NCBI GenBank assembly: GCA_024743055.1
Contig: JANSXH010000007.1
Span: 1-64,000, forward strand
Direction of reading: 5' to 3'
DNA: 64,000 bases
Source: Pseudomonadota bacterium
GTDB lineage: Bacteria; Pseudomonadota; Alphaproteobacteria; Sneathiellales; Sneathiellaceae
The notes beneath the pieces were generated by a model, which was given only the letters and a program-made list of their open reading frames with translations, had not been told where the DNA came from and did no database searches. The translations under genes and the position numbers were made by a program. Of the stretch, positions 17,819 to 26,708 are shown piece by piece. How positions within the stretch are numbered: position 1 is the first letter of the stretch; each line of letters opens with the position of its first letter.

Positions 17819-18817
17819 TTAGAGGGCCAATCCATTGGCGTCAAATCGGTAGATTTTTTCGGATTCCGCGGAGACAAAAACCGTATCTCCATGTCGAATA
17901 TCCACTTCTCCTTCAGCACGTACTGTAAAGTGGCTTCCCTCATCTAAAGTGACATACAAGAACGTATCTGAACCGAGATGCTCGGCCACGCCGACCTTCC
18001 CTTTCCAAAGCCCATTTTCCTTTGACAATGTTAGATGCTCGGGGCGAATTCCAATCGTATGCGCATTGTAAGCTTCAGCGCCAGCACCGCTCAGAAAGTT
18101 CATTTTCGGAGAACCTATAAAACCTGCAACAAAAAGGTTTCTGGGATTGCGATAGAGCTCCAGAGGTGACCCGACCTGCTCAATCCGGCCGTCATGTAAA
18201 ACCACAATTTTGTCTGCCATTGTCATGGCCTCGATCTGATCATGGGTCACATAGATCATTGTGGTGCTCAGATTCTGATGGAGCTCAGAAATCTCAAGCC
18301 GCATATTCACCCGCAAAGCCGCGTCCAAATTGGATAAGGGCTCGTCAAATAGGAACGCTTTTGGTTCGCGGACAATTGCCCTGCCAATGGCGACGCGTTG
18401 TCGCTGTCCACCTGAAAGCTGTCCGGGGCGACGATCAATGTAGCTTGAAAGATTGAGGACATTCGCAGCACCATCTACTTTGCGATCGATTTCTGCTTGA
18501 TCCATGCCCGCCATTTTCAACGGGAATGCAATATTTTTGCGAACCGTCATATGCGGATAGAGAGCATAGGACTGAAAGACCATAGCAAGGCCCCGCCTGG
18601 CTGGCCGAACACTTGTGGCATCTTCTCCATCAATTGCGATGGTGCCCGATGTGACATCTTCCAATCCAGCAATCAACCGCAGAAGCGTTGACTTACCGCA
18701 TCCCGACGGACCAACAAATACAACGAACTCGCCTTCATTTATTTCCAGATCGAGAGGAGGAATAACCTCAACATTTCCGAAACTTTTGGTCACATTCTCA
18801 AGTCTGATACTTCCCAT
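17819..18817 (-). CDS. smoK: sugar-alcohol ABC transporter ATP-binding protein, MalK/UgpC class
   Basis: 332 aa. Walker [10 protein letters not shown], signature LSGGQRQR, Walker [12 protein letters not shown] and H-loop [14 protein letters not shown] are complete; a short TOBE region with GIRPEHL ends the protein. It energises the SmoFG permease pair encoded immediately upstream and takes up sorbitol/mannitol. Spacing to smoG is 9 bp and to smoS 1 bp. Confidence 0.92.
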   Translation of the reverse strand: MGSIRLENVTKSFGNVEVIPPLDLEINEGEFVVFVGPSGCGKSTLLRLIAGLEDVTSGTIAIDGEDATSVRPARRGLAMVFQSYALYPHMTVRKNIAFPLKMAGMDQAEIDRKVDGAANVLNLSSYIDRRPGQLSGGQRQRVAIGRAIVREPKAFLFDEPLSNLDAALRVNMRLEISELHQNLSTTMIYVTHDQIEAMTMADKIVVLHDGRIEQVGSPLELYRNPRNLFVAGFIGSPKMNFLSGAGAEAYNAHTIGIRPEHLTLSKENGLWKGKVGVAEHLGSDTFLYVTLDEGSHFTVRAEGEVDIRHGDTVFVSAESEKIYRFDANGLAL

Positions 18818-18826
18818 GGTATCCTC

Positions 18827-19657
18827 CTATTTCACGGCGCCGAATGTCAGACCGCGGACAAGTTGTTTCTGACTGAACCAGCCCATGATGAGGATCGGTG
18901 CGATCGCCATCGTTGAGGCCGCAGACAGCTTTGCGTAGAAAAGGCCTTCTGGACTGGAATAACTGGCAATAAATGCAGTTAAGGGTGCCGCATCCGCGGC
19001 AGACAGGTTGAGCGTCCAGAAGGCCTCGTTCCAGGCAAGAATGATGTTCAGCAACAGGGTAGAGGCTATCCCCGGTACAGCCATTGGTGTCAGGACATGG
19101 ACTATTTCTGCAAAGAGAGTAGCGCCGTCCATCCGCGCCGCCTCCAGGATTTCACCCGGAATTTCTTTGAAATAGGTGTAAAGCATCCAAATGATGATCG
19201 GTAGATTGATCATTGTCAGCACCAGAACCAAGCCGGTTCTGGTATCCAAAAGACCCGTATCCCGGAAGATCAGATAGATGGGGATAAGAACACCAACAGG
19301 CGGCAGCATCTTTGTGGACAGCATCCACATCAACACATCTTTGGTCCGCTTCGCAGGTACGAAGGCCATAGCCCAGGCCGCAGGGATTGCAATCAGCAAC
19401 CCCAGCAAGGTCGACCCCACAGAGATAACAATTGAATTCCAGAAATGCCTGAAATAGTTGGATCTTTCTTGCACTTCACCGTAATTTTCCATGGTCCAGT
19501 CAAAGCCTAGAAAAACTGGTGGTGATGCAATTGCCTCCGCTTCGGTCTTGAAACTGGTCAGGAAAGTCCAGAGGATTGGGAAGAAAATCAATATCCCGAC
19601 ACTCCAGGCGACGATGGTGAAGACTATTTTCCGTTGATCAATGTTGCTGTTTGACAT
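18827..19657 (-). CDS. smoG: sugar-alcohol ABC transporter permease, MalG class
   Basis: 276 aa from the ATG at 19657, which has GGAGG 9 nt upstream; a TTG- or ATG-type extension to 19684 would run into smoF. Six membrane segments are predicted, the first at IVFTIVAWSVGILIFFPIL. The EAA loop reads EAARMDGATLFAEIVHVLTP. It pairs with SmoF in the inner membrane. Confidence 0.92.
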   Translation of the reverse strand: MSNSNIDQRKIVFTIVAWSVGILIFFPILWTFLTSFKTEAEAIASPPVFLGFDWTMENYGEVQERSNYFRHFWNSIVISVGSTLLGLLIAIPAAWAMAFVPAKRTKDVLMWMLSTKMLPPVGVLIPIYLIFRDTGLLDTRTGLVLVLTMINLPIIIWMLYTYFKEIPGEILEAARMDGATLFAEIVHVLTPMAVPGIASTLLLNIILAWNEAFWTLNLSAADAAPLTAFIASYSSPEGLFYAKLSAASTMAIAPILIMGWFSQKQLVRGLTFGAVK

Positions 19658-19661
19658 GAGA

Positions 19662-20534
19662 TCAAGCCTCCAGATTCTTGCCAATCATCCGCATCAGGAA
19701 GATGGCGACGATATTGGCGAGGATGACCGCAACGATACCTCCGGCCGATCCCCCACCGACATCGAATTGCAGTAAGGATTGAGCGTAAACGAGGTAGGTT
19801 ATATTGGTCGATGCATATCCCGGTCCGCCATTGGTAGTCACGAGAATTTCCGCGAAGATGGATAGCAGAAAAATGGTTTGGATCAGAATGACGACCGTGA
19901 TCGCCCGTGACATATGGGGCAGGATGATATGAACAAAACGGCTGACTTTTCGTGCGCCATCCATCTTTGCTGCTTCAAGTTGTTCTTGATCCAGCGATTG
20001 GAGAGCGGTCAATAGAATAAGAGTCGCAAAGGGCAGCCATTGCCAGGCAACGATAATGATAATCGACGATAGGGGTGCATGGGCAAAAAAGTCAAACGGC
20101 TGCAATCCTATTGCTTTGGCGGCGTGTGCAAATAGTCCGTTGACCGGATTCATAAACATATTCTTCCAAACAAGAGCGGAAACAGTCGGCATCACGAAGA
20201 ACGGGGCGATGACCAGTATTCTGACGATCCCCTGCCCCCACATCGGCTGATCCAACAACAGAGCCAAGGCAATCCCGCCAACAATCGTAATAAGCAGAAC
20301 GCCGACGACGAGCAGGATGGTGTTGCCAAGGGCTGCAAAAAAGGCTGGGTCAGTCAGAAAGAACTCATAATTAGTGAACCCAATGAACTCTTCCATCCCC
20401 GGAGACAGCAAGTTGTAATTGAGGAAAGAAAAATAAATCGTCATCGACAGAGGAATAATCATCCATCCCAGCAGCAGTATAACTGCTGGAGAAATCATGA
20501 ATCGTGCCGCAAATCGGGAATGGGTCGTCGCCAT
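19662..20534 (-). CDS. smoF: sugar-alcohol ABC transporter permease, MalF class
   Basis: 290 aa with six hydrophobic segments beginning at ISPAVILLLGWMIIPLSM, and the EAA loop EAAKMDGARKVSRFVHIILP. It follows the binding-protein gene after a 78-bp gap that contains a hairpin (20570-20601), an arrangement that commonly raises the level of the binding protein over the permeases. Four bp separate it from smoG. Confidence 0.92.
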   Translation of the reverse strand: MATTHSRFAARFMISPAVILLLGWMIIPLSMTIYFSFLNYNLLSPGMEEFIGFTNYEFFLTDPAFFAALGNTILLVVGVLLITIVGGIALALLLDQPMWGQGIVRILVIAPFFVMPTVSALVWKNMFMNPVNGLFAHAAKAIGLQPFDFFAHAPLSSIIIIVAWQWLPFATLILLTALQSLDQEQLEAAKMDGARKVSRFVHIILPHMSRAITVVILIQTIFLLSIFAEILVTTNGGPGYASTNITYLVYAQSLLQFDVGGGSAGGIVAVILANIVAIFLMRMIGKNLEA

Positions 20535-20569
20535 GGAAGGTCTCCCCTATTCGGAATTCGATGAAATGG

Positions 20570-20601
20570 AATGGGGTCGACTAGTTAGGGTCGGCCCCAT
20601 T
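20570..20601 (-). promoter_or_regulatory. intercistronic hairpin between smoE and smoF
   Basis: AATGGGGTCGAC and GTCGGCCCCATT form a 12-bp inverted repeat with one non-complementary position around an 8-nt loop, 12 bp after the smoE stop. There is no T-run on the minus strand, so mRNA 3'-end stabilisation or partial attenuation of the distal genes is more likely than full termination. Confidence 0.5.
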
Positions 20602-20612
20602 AGGAGGAAAGG

Positions 20613-21923
20613 CTATTTGATATAGCCAGCCTTCTTCATAGAACGTTCTGTCAAGGCCTGAGCATTGGAGAGAGCTTGATCCGCCGTGATGTTTCCGGCA
20701 AGAGCCGCAGAGAACTGCTGCCCTACAGACGTAGCGATCCCCTGAAATTCAGGTATAGCGACAAACTGGACGCCGACATAAGGCACTGGGTCAACTGTCG
20801 GGTTTTTTGGATCAGCCGAATTGATGCTGTCGATCGTCATCTTGGCAAACGGTACCTTTGCATATTCAGGGTTTGCATACAGGGACGCGCGTGTGCCCGG
20901 TGGAACGTTCGCCCAGCCTTCCTCGGCAGCGACGAGATCCAGGTATTCCTTGGACGTCGCCCAGGCAACAAACTTCTTGGCGCTTTCCATTTTCTGCGTG
21001 CCTGCAGGAATAGCCAGACTCCATGCCCAGAGCCAGTTTCCTCGTTTTCCAAGGCCTGCGTCAGGGGCTAATGCGAAACCGACTTTATCGGCAACTTTAC
21101 TGTTTTCAGGGTCCGTCACAAAGGAAGCTGCAACAGTTGCATCAATCCACATTCCGCATTTTCCGGACTGGAAGAGTGCCAAATTCTCATTGAAGCCATT
21201 GGAAGAGGCACCTGGAGGTCCGGCGTCATTCATCAGATCAATATAGAAATTAAGTGTTTTCTTCCAGGGCTCACTGTCAAACTGGGGGTTCCAGTCCATA
21301 TCAAACCATTTGGCGCCGAACGAATTGGATGTCGCCGTCAGGAAGGCCATGTTCTCGCCCCAACCCGCTTTACCACGCAAGCAAACACCGTAAATCTCGT
21401 TATTCTTATCGGTCATGGCGCGGGCGGCCTTGGCAATAAAGTCCCATGTTGGCGCATCCGGCATTTCCATACCTGCTTTTTCCATGAGGTCCTTGCGATA
21501 CATTACCATCGAGCTTTCGCCGTAAAACGGGGCTGCATACAGATTGTCATCAACTGTCAGACCACCTCGAATGGCTGGCAGAATGTCATCAATGTCATAG
21601 GAAGCTGGTAGGTCGTTGAGGGAAACAAGCCATCCCTTTTGACCCCAAATCGGGACTTCATAGGTACCAATGGTCATGACATCATATTGCCCGCCTTTGG
21701 TTGCCACATCCGTCGTCACCCGTTGGCGTAGCACATTCTCTTCAAGCGTGACCCATTCGAGTTCAATCCCAGGATTCTTCGCTGTGAAGTCATCAGTCAG
21801 TTTCTGCATACGAACCATATCGCCATTGTTTACTGTAGCGATGGTAAGTGTTTCCGCGAGAGCAGGTGCTGCTATCATGGATAAGATCGTCGCGCCGATT
21901 AAGGCACGGGTAAATTTCTTCAT
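20613..21923 (-). CDS. smoE: sugar-alcohol ABC solute-binding protein
   Basis: 436 aa. A Sec signal peptide of about 23 residues ends in PALA-E; the mature protein starts TLTIATVNNGDMVRMQKL, characteristic of sorbitol/mannitol binding proteins SmoE/MtlE, followed by the family-1 solute-binding fold. It delivers polyols to SmoFGK. It is the first structural transport gene after the SmoC-like regulator and sits behind the inverted repeats at 21952-21984. Confidence 0.93.
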   Translation of the reverse strand: MKKFTRALIGATILSMIAAPALAETLTIATVNNGDMVRMQKLTDDFTAKNPGIELEWVTLEENVLRQRVTTDVATKGGQYDVMTIGTYEVPIWGQKGWLVSLNDLPASYDIDDILPAIRGGLTVDDNLYAAPFYGESSMVMYRKDLMEKAGMEMPDAPTWDFIAKAARAMTDKNNEIYGVCLRGKAGWGENMAFLTATSNSFGAKWFDMDWNPQFDSEPWKKTLNFYIDLMNDAGPPGASSNGFNENLALFQSGKCGMWIDATVAASFVTDPENSKVADKVGFALAPDAGLGKRGNWLWAWSLAIPAGTQKMESAKKFVAWATSKEYLDLVAAEEGWANVPPGTRASLYANPEYAKVPFAKMTIDSINSADPKNPTVDPVPYVGVQFVAIPEFQGIATSVGQQFSAALAGNITADQALSNAQALTERSMKKAGYIK

Positions 21924-21951
21924 TGAGTCCTCCCAGTTTTAAACAAGCATT

Positions 21952-21984
21952 TGAGCATTTGCTATTTATTTGAATAAATGCTCA
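21952..21984. promoter_or_regulatory. nested inverted repeats upstream of smoE, candidate SmoC operator
   Basis: TGAGCATTT (21952-21960) and AAATGCTCA (21976-21984) are perfect 9-bp arms separated by 15 bp; a second dyad ATTTATT-TG-AATAAAT (21964-21979) is nested and shares bases. The element lies 28 bp upstream of the smoE ATG, where a repressor of the SorC/DeoR class would be expected to act. Assignment to the SmoC-like protein is inference from position. Confidence 0.55.
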
Positions 21985-22092
21985 CACAAGATCAAATATA
22001 AGTCAAGACTATTATTAGCCTGTCGCCCGCCCGGACCAGGCGTATTGCAGAAAGTTTCTTTTCTTCAATAGGTTATATGAAAAACTAAGGGA

Positions 22093-23049
22093 TCAGCTTT
22101 GAAGCAGTCGCTCTGCAGTATACTCATTGGTAATCAGAGAATTGATCAAATTCCCCAGCATCGCCCCTCGAATCGCTGCGATTTTACTCTGCCCAGCCGC
22201 CAGTCCAAAAACCGGGTTTTCAGGATTTATAGTGAGTGGAGCACTCGCAACTCTGGCATTCAAAGGGTGCTTCAGGATGGACCCTTTTTCATCAAATACC
22301 CAACCAACAATCTCACCAACAGCGCCAGCCCTCAATAAGCTTTCTACGTCACTCGCGTCCAAGAATCCATCTTCATACATTGGGGCGTGATCCCCAAGAT
22401 GCCCAATACCAACAAAAGCCGCATCTGCTCGCCGTGCAAGCTCCAGATTACTCTTTATCGGCTTTTGCTCGTGAAGCATTTTAAGCTCTTCTATTGAGCT
22501 GGCTATCACCGGTAATGGCATTGGGTAATGGACGGCTTTCACTTTATCAGCTAGCCGATTAATAACATTGTAGGCGGAAGCCGACCCATCAGGCATCATA
22601 TTGCCGACAAGGGACACAATTCTGTGCTGGGGGCAGTCCATTGTTGAAATTTGGGCAACACATGCCCTCAAAACACGTCCAGTGCCAAATGTCAGGATTT
22701 TTGGTTCTTTTGCTCGCAACTGCTGTTCTATATACCCGGCTCCAGATTGAGAAAGACCAAGGGTAGAGTCAGGAGCTCCTGGATCACTCGGCACGATTTC
22801 ACAGTTTAAAAGCCCGTACTTCTCCGTAAGACGATGAGCAAGTTCCATACATCGCGCAATTGGATGATCCAGTCGAACCTTAATCAATCGAGATTTCGTC
22901 GCAAGAGACACCAACCTCTGTGCGGATTGGCGAGAGACACCGAGCTTGATGGCAATTTCATCTTGCGTATTGCCAGCAACATAATAGAGCCATCCCGCCC
23001 GAGCAGCATCATCCAAACGCTGGGATTCCATGTCGTTTTTGGTTGCCAT
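22093..23049 (-). CDS. smoC: SorC-family sugar-alcohol-responsive transcriptional regulator
   Basis: 318 aa. The N-terminal helix-turn-helix is seen at ~20-55 (AGNTQDEIAIKLGVSRQSAQRLV), and the rest is the SorC sugar-binding domain related to NagB/RpiA folds (VPSDPGAPDS, GTGRVLRACV, VGIGHLGDHAP). Members bind phosphorylated or free sugars and control polyol operons. The gene lies between the HAD phosphatase gene and smoE. The gene symbol is by operon position and family likeness to Rhodobacter SmoC. Confidence 0.87.
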   Translation of the reverse strand: MATKNDMESQRLDDAARAGWLYYVAGNTQDEIAIKLGVSRQSAQRLVSLATKSRLIKVRLDHPIARCMELAHRLTEKYGLLNCEIVPSDPGAPDSTLGLSQSGAGYIEQQLRAKEPKILTFGTGRVLRACVAQISTMDCPQHRIVSLVGNMMPDGSASAYNVINRLADKVKAVHYPMPLPVIASSIEELKMLHEQKPIKSNLELARRADAAFVGIGHLGDHAPMYEDGFLDASDVESLLRAGAVGEIVGWVFDEKGSILKHPLNARVASAPLTINPENPVFGLAAGQSKIAAIRGAMLGNLINSLITNEYTAERLLQS

Positions 23050-23065
23050 CTCTCCCCTTACGCCT

Positions 23066-23737
23066 TTAACTCTTTAACTTTAGTGATGGAGCTATTTCAA
23101 AGAATTCCGACCATTTGTCAAATTTGACGATTTCAGGAAACTCCTCTTTGACCTTTTCTGAAACAGGTTTTAGATGGCTCCCTCCGCAAAACTGCCATAC
23201 GGACATCCCGGCTGCTTTACCAGCCAGTATCCCACTCGGGCTGTCCTCAATTACCAGGCAATTTTCCGGCAAGTATCCCATTTTTTTTGACGCGTGAAGA
23301 AAGAGGTCTGGAGCTGGCTTCCCATTTCGAACCTCAGAGGCTGTATATAGTCGCTCACCTATTGTTTCCTTCAAGTCGACAATTTCCATAGACCTCATAG
23401 CTCGTACTGGGCTGCTGCTTGTCGCCACACAGTATGAAACCGATAGATTTTCCAGGACCTCCACAACTCCATCCATTAATCTAAGTTCCGTTTCAAATTG
23501 CGCCAAAAGATGTTGGAGATATAACTTCTCAAAATCGGAAGGCAAATCTCGCCCGTATGTTTGCGAGATCACTTTCTTAACCGAAGAAAAACTTCTACCG
23601 ATGAAATTGTTCAGGACATATTGAAGATTGACGTCAAAACCACAGTCCTTCATCTGGCTGACCAGAGCCTTAGCACTAATAATCTCACTGTCAATAATGA
23701 CGCCATCACAGTCAAAAATTACAAGATCAATCTTCAA
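23066..23737 (-). CDS. HAD-superfamily phosphatase, beta-phosphoglucomutase-like
   Basis: 223 aa. Motif I is FDCDGVIIDSE with nucleophile Asp9 and general acid Asp11; motif II Thr/Ser in ATSSSP; motif III Lys in NGKPAPD; motif IV EDSPSGI. A helical cap follows motif I. Proteins of this subgroup often head smo operons and are thought to dephosphorylate sugar or sugar-alcohol phosphates (for example sorbitol 6-phosphate). It is the first gene of the polyol operon, 16 bp before the regulator gene. Confidence 0.88.
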   Translation of the reverse strand: MKIDLVIFDCDGVIIDSEIISAKALVSQMKDCGFDVNLQYVLNNFIGRSFSSVKKVISQTYGRDLPSDFEKLYLQHLLAQFETELRLMDGVVEVLENLSVSYCVATSSSPVRAMRSMEIVDLKETIGERLYTASEVRNGKPAPDLFLHASKKMGYLPENCLVIEDSPSGILAGKAAGMSVWQFCGGSHLKPVSEKVKEEFPEIVKFDKWSEFFEIAPSLKLKS

Positions 23738-23910
23738 TTTATCCTCTGCTTCGGTCTACTATCCACCCGCTTACTAACTAATTCAGTAGTATACTGGTAT
23801 TGTCGGCAATGTAAGACGAAAACGGGCATTGTCATGTTCATCCGCTTTTTCAGCTTTTCTGAATTCCTTTTTAGATATCGGCATTACAACACCGCGATTA
23901 GTGGACGGCT

Positions 23911-24363
23911 TTAAGACATGGAACCTGTAACGACTGCATATACGAGAGCAACACCAATCATTAAAGAGGCAAGCGCTGACAGGCCGGCACCGACGGCGCG
24001 CATCAATACAAAAATCTTTTTTCTGCCCTGTACTCCAATAAGGTGAGAACCTGCTTCATTTGCGAATCCCGCGATATGTGACAAGCGCGCGGCAGCAAAC
24101 ACTATTGCTGACAATAATGCCATCGCCGTCTGACCAAGAAGCAATTCGTAGAGCGTAAGTACGATAATAAAAATCGCAGCATTTTCTGCTAGGTTGCCAT
24201 GACGGCGCACGCGGCGCTCAAGCGTCACATCGCCATCAATACCAACACCTTTTTTCTGGTTCGTTCGATAAAGACCGACATTGAGCATCAGGACATTTTG
24301 AATAACGATCAGTGTGCCGCCGAGGAGGGCCGCATAAACTGGCATTTTTAGCGCTATTTCCAT
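23911..24363 (-). CDS. MAPEG-family membrane protein
   Basis: 150 aa with four predicted membrane helices (first ALLGGTLIVIQNVLMLNVGL) and the family motif RRHGNLAENAA in the first cytoplasmic loop, which in eukaryotic MAPEG enzymes binds glutathione. Bacterial members are membrane glutathione transferase/peroxidase-like proteins of mostly unknown substrate. It is alone, 71 bp after the MDR reductase gene in the same direction; the two may be co-transcribed and be controlled by the divergent LysR protein. Confidence 0.85.
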   Translation of the reverse strand: MEIALKMPVYAALLGGTLIVIQNVLMLNVGLYRTNQKKGVGIDGDVTLERRVRRHGNLAENAAIFIIVLTLYELLLGQTAMALLSAIVFAAARLSHIAGFANEAGSHLIGVQGRKKIFVLMRAVGAGLSALASLMIGVALVYAVVTGSMS

Positions 24364-24434
24364 TTTATTTGCTTTCTTTCCATGTGTTTTAGGGAGGATT
24401 CAGATGAAACGAGTAATCCCCCCTTTGCATTTCC

Positions 24435-25418
24435 TCAATCGGCGTTGGGCGTCAGAATAACTTTGCCGTCACGCCCACTTTCAGACGCACGCGTAACCGC
24501 TTCTCTGATTTCTTCTAGTGGAAATCGGGAGTCGATCCGGGTTTTCACATGACCACCAGCAAACAAAGGCATAAGAGTACCGAATGCAGCTTGCCTGTCC
24601 TCCTGACTGGCCATTTCATACCATTTGGCGAGCCAGAAACCACGCACATTGACGTCATTGGCAATCACCGATGTCAGGTCCAACCGAGGCAGTTGGCCGG
24701 AAAGATTGCCATAGGAAACAATGGTCGCATCGAATGCCAAAGTGCTTACAAGCCGCTCAAAAGTTTCACCAGCAACACTATCAAGCGCAAGTACGATTGG
24801 TACGCCTCCAGTCTCCGCCTTCACCCTCTCCGCAAGGTCTGGGCCATCGGCCAGGACGACATCTCCGCCCATGGATTTCAGGCTGGGAATTAAGGTTTCG
24901 CGACGTATGACATTGACTGTCCTAATACCCCGTTGAGCAGCAAGCTGAATAACTATTTCGCCAACTGCGGAATTGGCGGCACTTTGGATAATCCATTCTC
25001 CTTCTTTCAAGTCCTTGAACTTTGTCAAAAGTAGATGCGCAGTCAGGGGGTTGACTGCCAACATGGAAAGTTGCTCTGCATCACCTGGAGGCGCAGGGAT
25101 AAAGGCAGTCGCCGGTGCTATTAATTCATCTCGCCAAGTACCTCCAGCACCGGCCATCAGCACTTTTTGTCCTAGCTTGAAATGCTCGACACCGTCGCCG
25201 ATCTCTACGACCTCAGCGACACCTTCTCCTCCAGGAATAGAAGGCAGATCCGGAGTAACAGCATATTGCCCGGCAATCTGCAGCAAGTTAGCGGGGTGAA
25301 TGGGTGTAGCAATTATTTTTACGCGAATTTCACCTGCAGCCGGTGTGCGTGAGGGTATTTCTTTAAGTTTCAACACGTCAGCCGGATTGCCGAGCTCTGC
25401 AAATTCAATAATTTTCAT
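24435..25418 (-). CDS. zinc-independent MDR oxidoreductase, MECR/quinone-oxidoreductase-like
   Basis: 327 aa from the ATG at 25418 (GGAG 8 nt upstream); six further codons to 25436 are unlikely. The medium-chain dehydrogenase fold is shown by PGGEGVAEVVEIG and the nucleotide-binding region NSAVGEIVIQLAAQRG. Structural and catalytic zinc ligands are absent. NPLTAHLLL and the overall order resemble 2-enoyl thioester reductases (MECR/ETR) and related quinone reductases. It is divergent from the LysR gene at 25574 with a dyad in between, so it is probably the main target of that regulator. Confidence 0.85.
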   Translation of the reverse strand: MKIIEFAELGNPADVLKLKEIPSRTPAAGEIRVKIIATPIHPANLLQIAGQYAVTPDLPSIPGGEGVAEVVEIGDGVEHFKLGQKVLMAGAGGTWRDELIAPATAFIPAPPGDAEQLSMLAVNPLTAHLLLTKFKDLKEGEWIIQSAANSAVGEIVIQLAAQRGIRTVNVIRRETLIPSLKSMGGDVVLADGPDLAERVKAETGGVPIVLALDSVAGETFERLVSTLAFDATIVSYGNLSGQLPRLDLTSVIANDVNVRGFWLAKWYEMASQEDRQAAFGTLMPLFAGGHVKTRIDSRFPLEEIREAVTRASESGRDGKVILTPNAD

Positions 25419-25509
25419 TTCCTGTACTCCAATCAAAAAAAGGAATTGTTGTCGTACTGGATATAAGGGCGGCTAAATTGATAGATAATTAGGCAAATAT
25501 GGCGAATTA

Positions 25510-25528
25510 TATTGTCTTTTTGACAATA
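25510..25528. promoter_or_regulatory. LysR-box-like dyad between divergent MDR and lysR genes
   Basis: TATTGTC-TTTTT-GACAATA is a perfect 7-bp inverted repeat with a 5-nt spacer and fits the T-N11-A rule of LysR sites. It is 46 bp upstream of the lysR ATG and 92 bp upstream of the MDR ATG, as expected for an autoregulated divergent LysR pair. Confidence 0.6.
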
Positions 25529-25573
25529 ATAGATGAAATTGAATTGGAGAAGGGTAATGGATAAGGGACTAAG

Positions 25574-26488
25574 ATGGATCGCCTGCGCGCCATCAACTAT
25601 TTTATCAAGGTTGCGGAACTTGGCAGTTTTACTGCCGCCGCCAGGGTCATCGGGGTTCCTGCATCGTCTATTTCACGCAGGATACAGGATTTGGAATCTG
25701 ATCTCGGTGTCTCGCTGCTGCTTCGCACTACCCGCGTCGTACGCCTAACGGAGCTTGGTAATTTTTACCTCGAGCACGTTCGATCTGGTGTAAAAACGCT
25801 CGATTACGCGCAGGATCTCATAAAGGATCGGGCTGCCTCTCCATCCGGCTTGCTGCGCATAACCGCGACTCCCGGATTTGGTGGAGTGTTTCTTATACCC
25901 GCAGTCAGACTGCTCCGGCGTAAGTATCCAGATTTGGTAGTTGATGTAGAGCTTACCGAACAGTTATCCGATTTGGCTGGGAACGAAGTGGACATTGCAA
26001 TTCGGGCCACAGCGGAACCTCCAGACCGCGCCATTGCTAAAAAGCTGACCGATGAAACCTATGTGCTGGTGGCCTCGAAAACCTACTTGGAGGAATACGG
26101 GACACCAGAAACACTCTCAGACCTGCAAAGACACAAAACGCTCCTTTATCGCGGCCCTGGACGCATCATTTATTGGCAGGCGAAAACCGACGAAGGATGG
26201 GTTGATGTCCTGTCCAGCCCCGCGTTCATCAGTAACATCGGTGCGGAATTGGTTGCGGAAGCTGTTGACGGTACGGGCCTGGCTCTTGTCCCAAAATGGG
26301 GTGTCACAAACCAATTAAACAACGGTGAGTTAGTTGCAATTTCGCTGCAAGACGCGGAACTGTCGCTCACAAGAAGAGCGTCACCCGGTATTTATCTTCT
26401 CTATCATAAACCCAAATATCGTCTGAATAAGATCAAGGCAACTGTCGATTTTCTCTTTAATGAATTGACGATGCGTTCAAGTCATTGA
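25574..26488 (+). CDS. LysR-family transcriptional regulator
   Basis: 304 aa. The N-terminal helix-turn-helix is classic: FIKVAELGSFTAAARVIGV followed by SISRRIQDLESDLGVSLLLRTTR. The substrate-binding domain begins near residue 90 (GLLRITATPGFG), as in the CrgA/DsdC-like LysR group. AAGGGA lies upstream of the start. It probably activates or represses the divergent MDR reductase gene through the dyad at 25510-25528. The 220 bp downstream, to the convergent amidohydrolase gene, show no gene. Confidence 0.92.
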   Translation: MDRLRAINYFIKVAELGSFTAAARVIGVPASSISRRIQDLESDLGVSLLLRTTRVVRLTELGNFYLEHVRSGVKTLDYAQDLIKDRAASPSGLLRITATPGFGGVFLIPAVRLLRRKYPDLVVDVELTEQLSDLAGNEVDIAIRATAEPPDRAIAKKLTDETYVLVASKTYLEEYGTPETLSDLQRHKTLLYRGPGRIIYWQAKTDEGWVDVLSSPAFISNIGAELVAEAVDGTGLALVPKWGVTNQLNNGELVAISLQDAELSLTRRASPGIYLLYHKPKYRLNKIKATVDFLFNELTMRSSH

Positions 26489-26708
26489 TTGGGCTTTGTC
26501 AGAGAAAAAGTGTGTGCGCTTATTTGAAGCAGAATATAGCGCCATCTCCATAGCTGCATTAGCATAGAGTTCAAATGTGCAGTAGTATTTATAGACTGGC
26601 GACTACTTGTGGCATAACTAGAAATGCCTCACCTCTTTTCGTTGAATATCGACTCTCCCCTGACAAAACCGTCTCCTATACTGGTATATTTTTCTGAGGC
26701 TGAAACGA

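Noticed and set aside
23784-23796. CAGTA-GTA-TACTG inverted repeat upstream of the HAD gene, with a similar TATACTGGTAT word at 26675
   Set aside because: Arms are short and the second copy lies between convergent genes, so there is no regulatory logic to support it.
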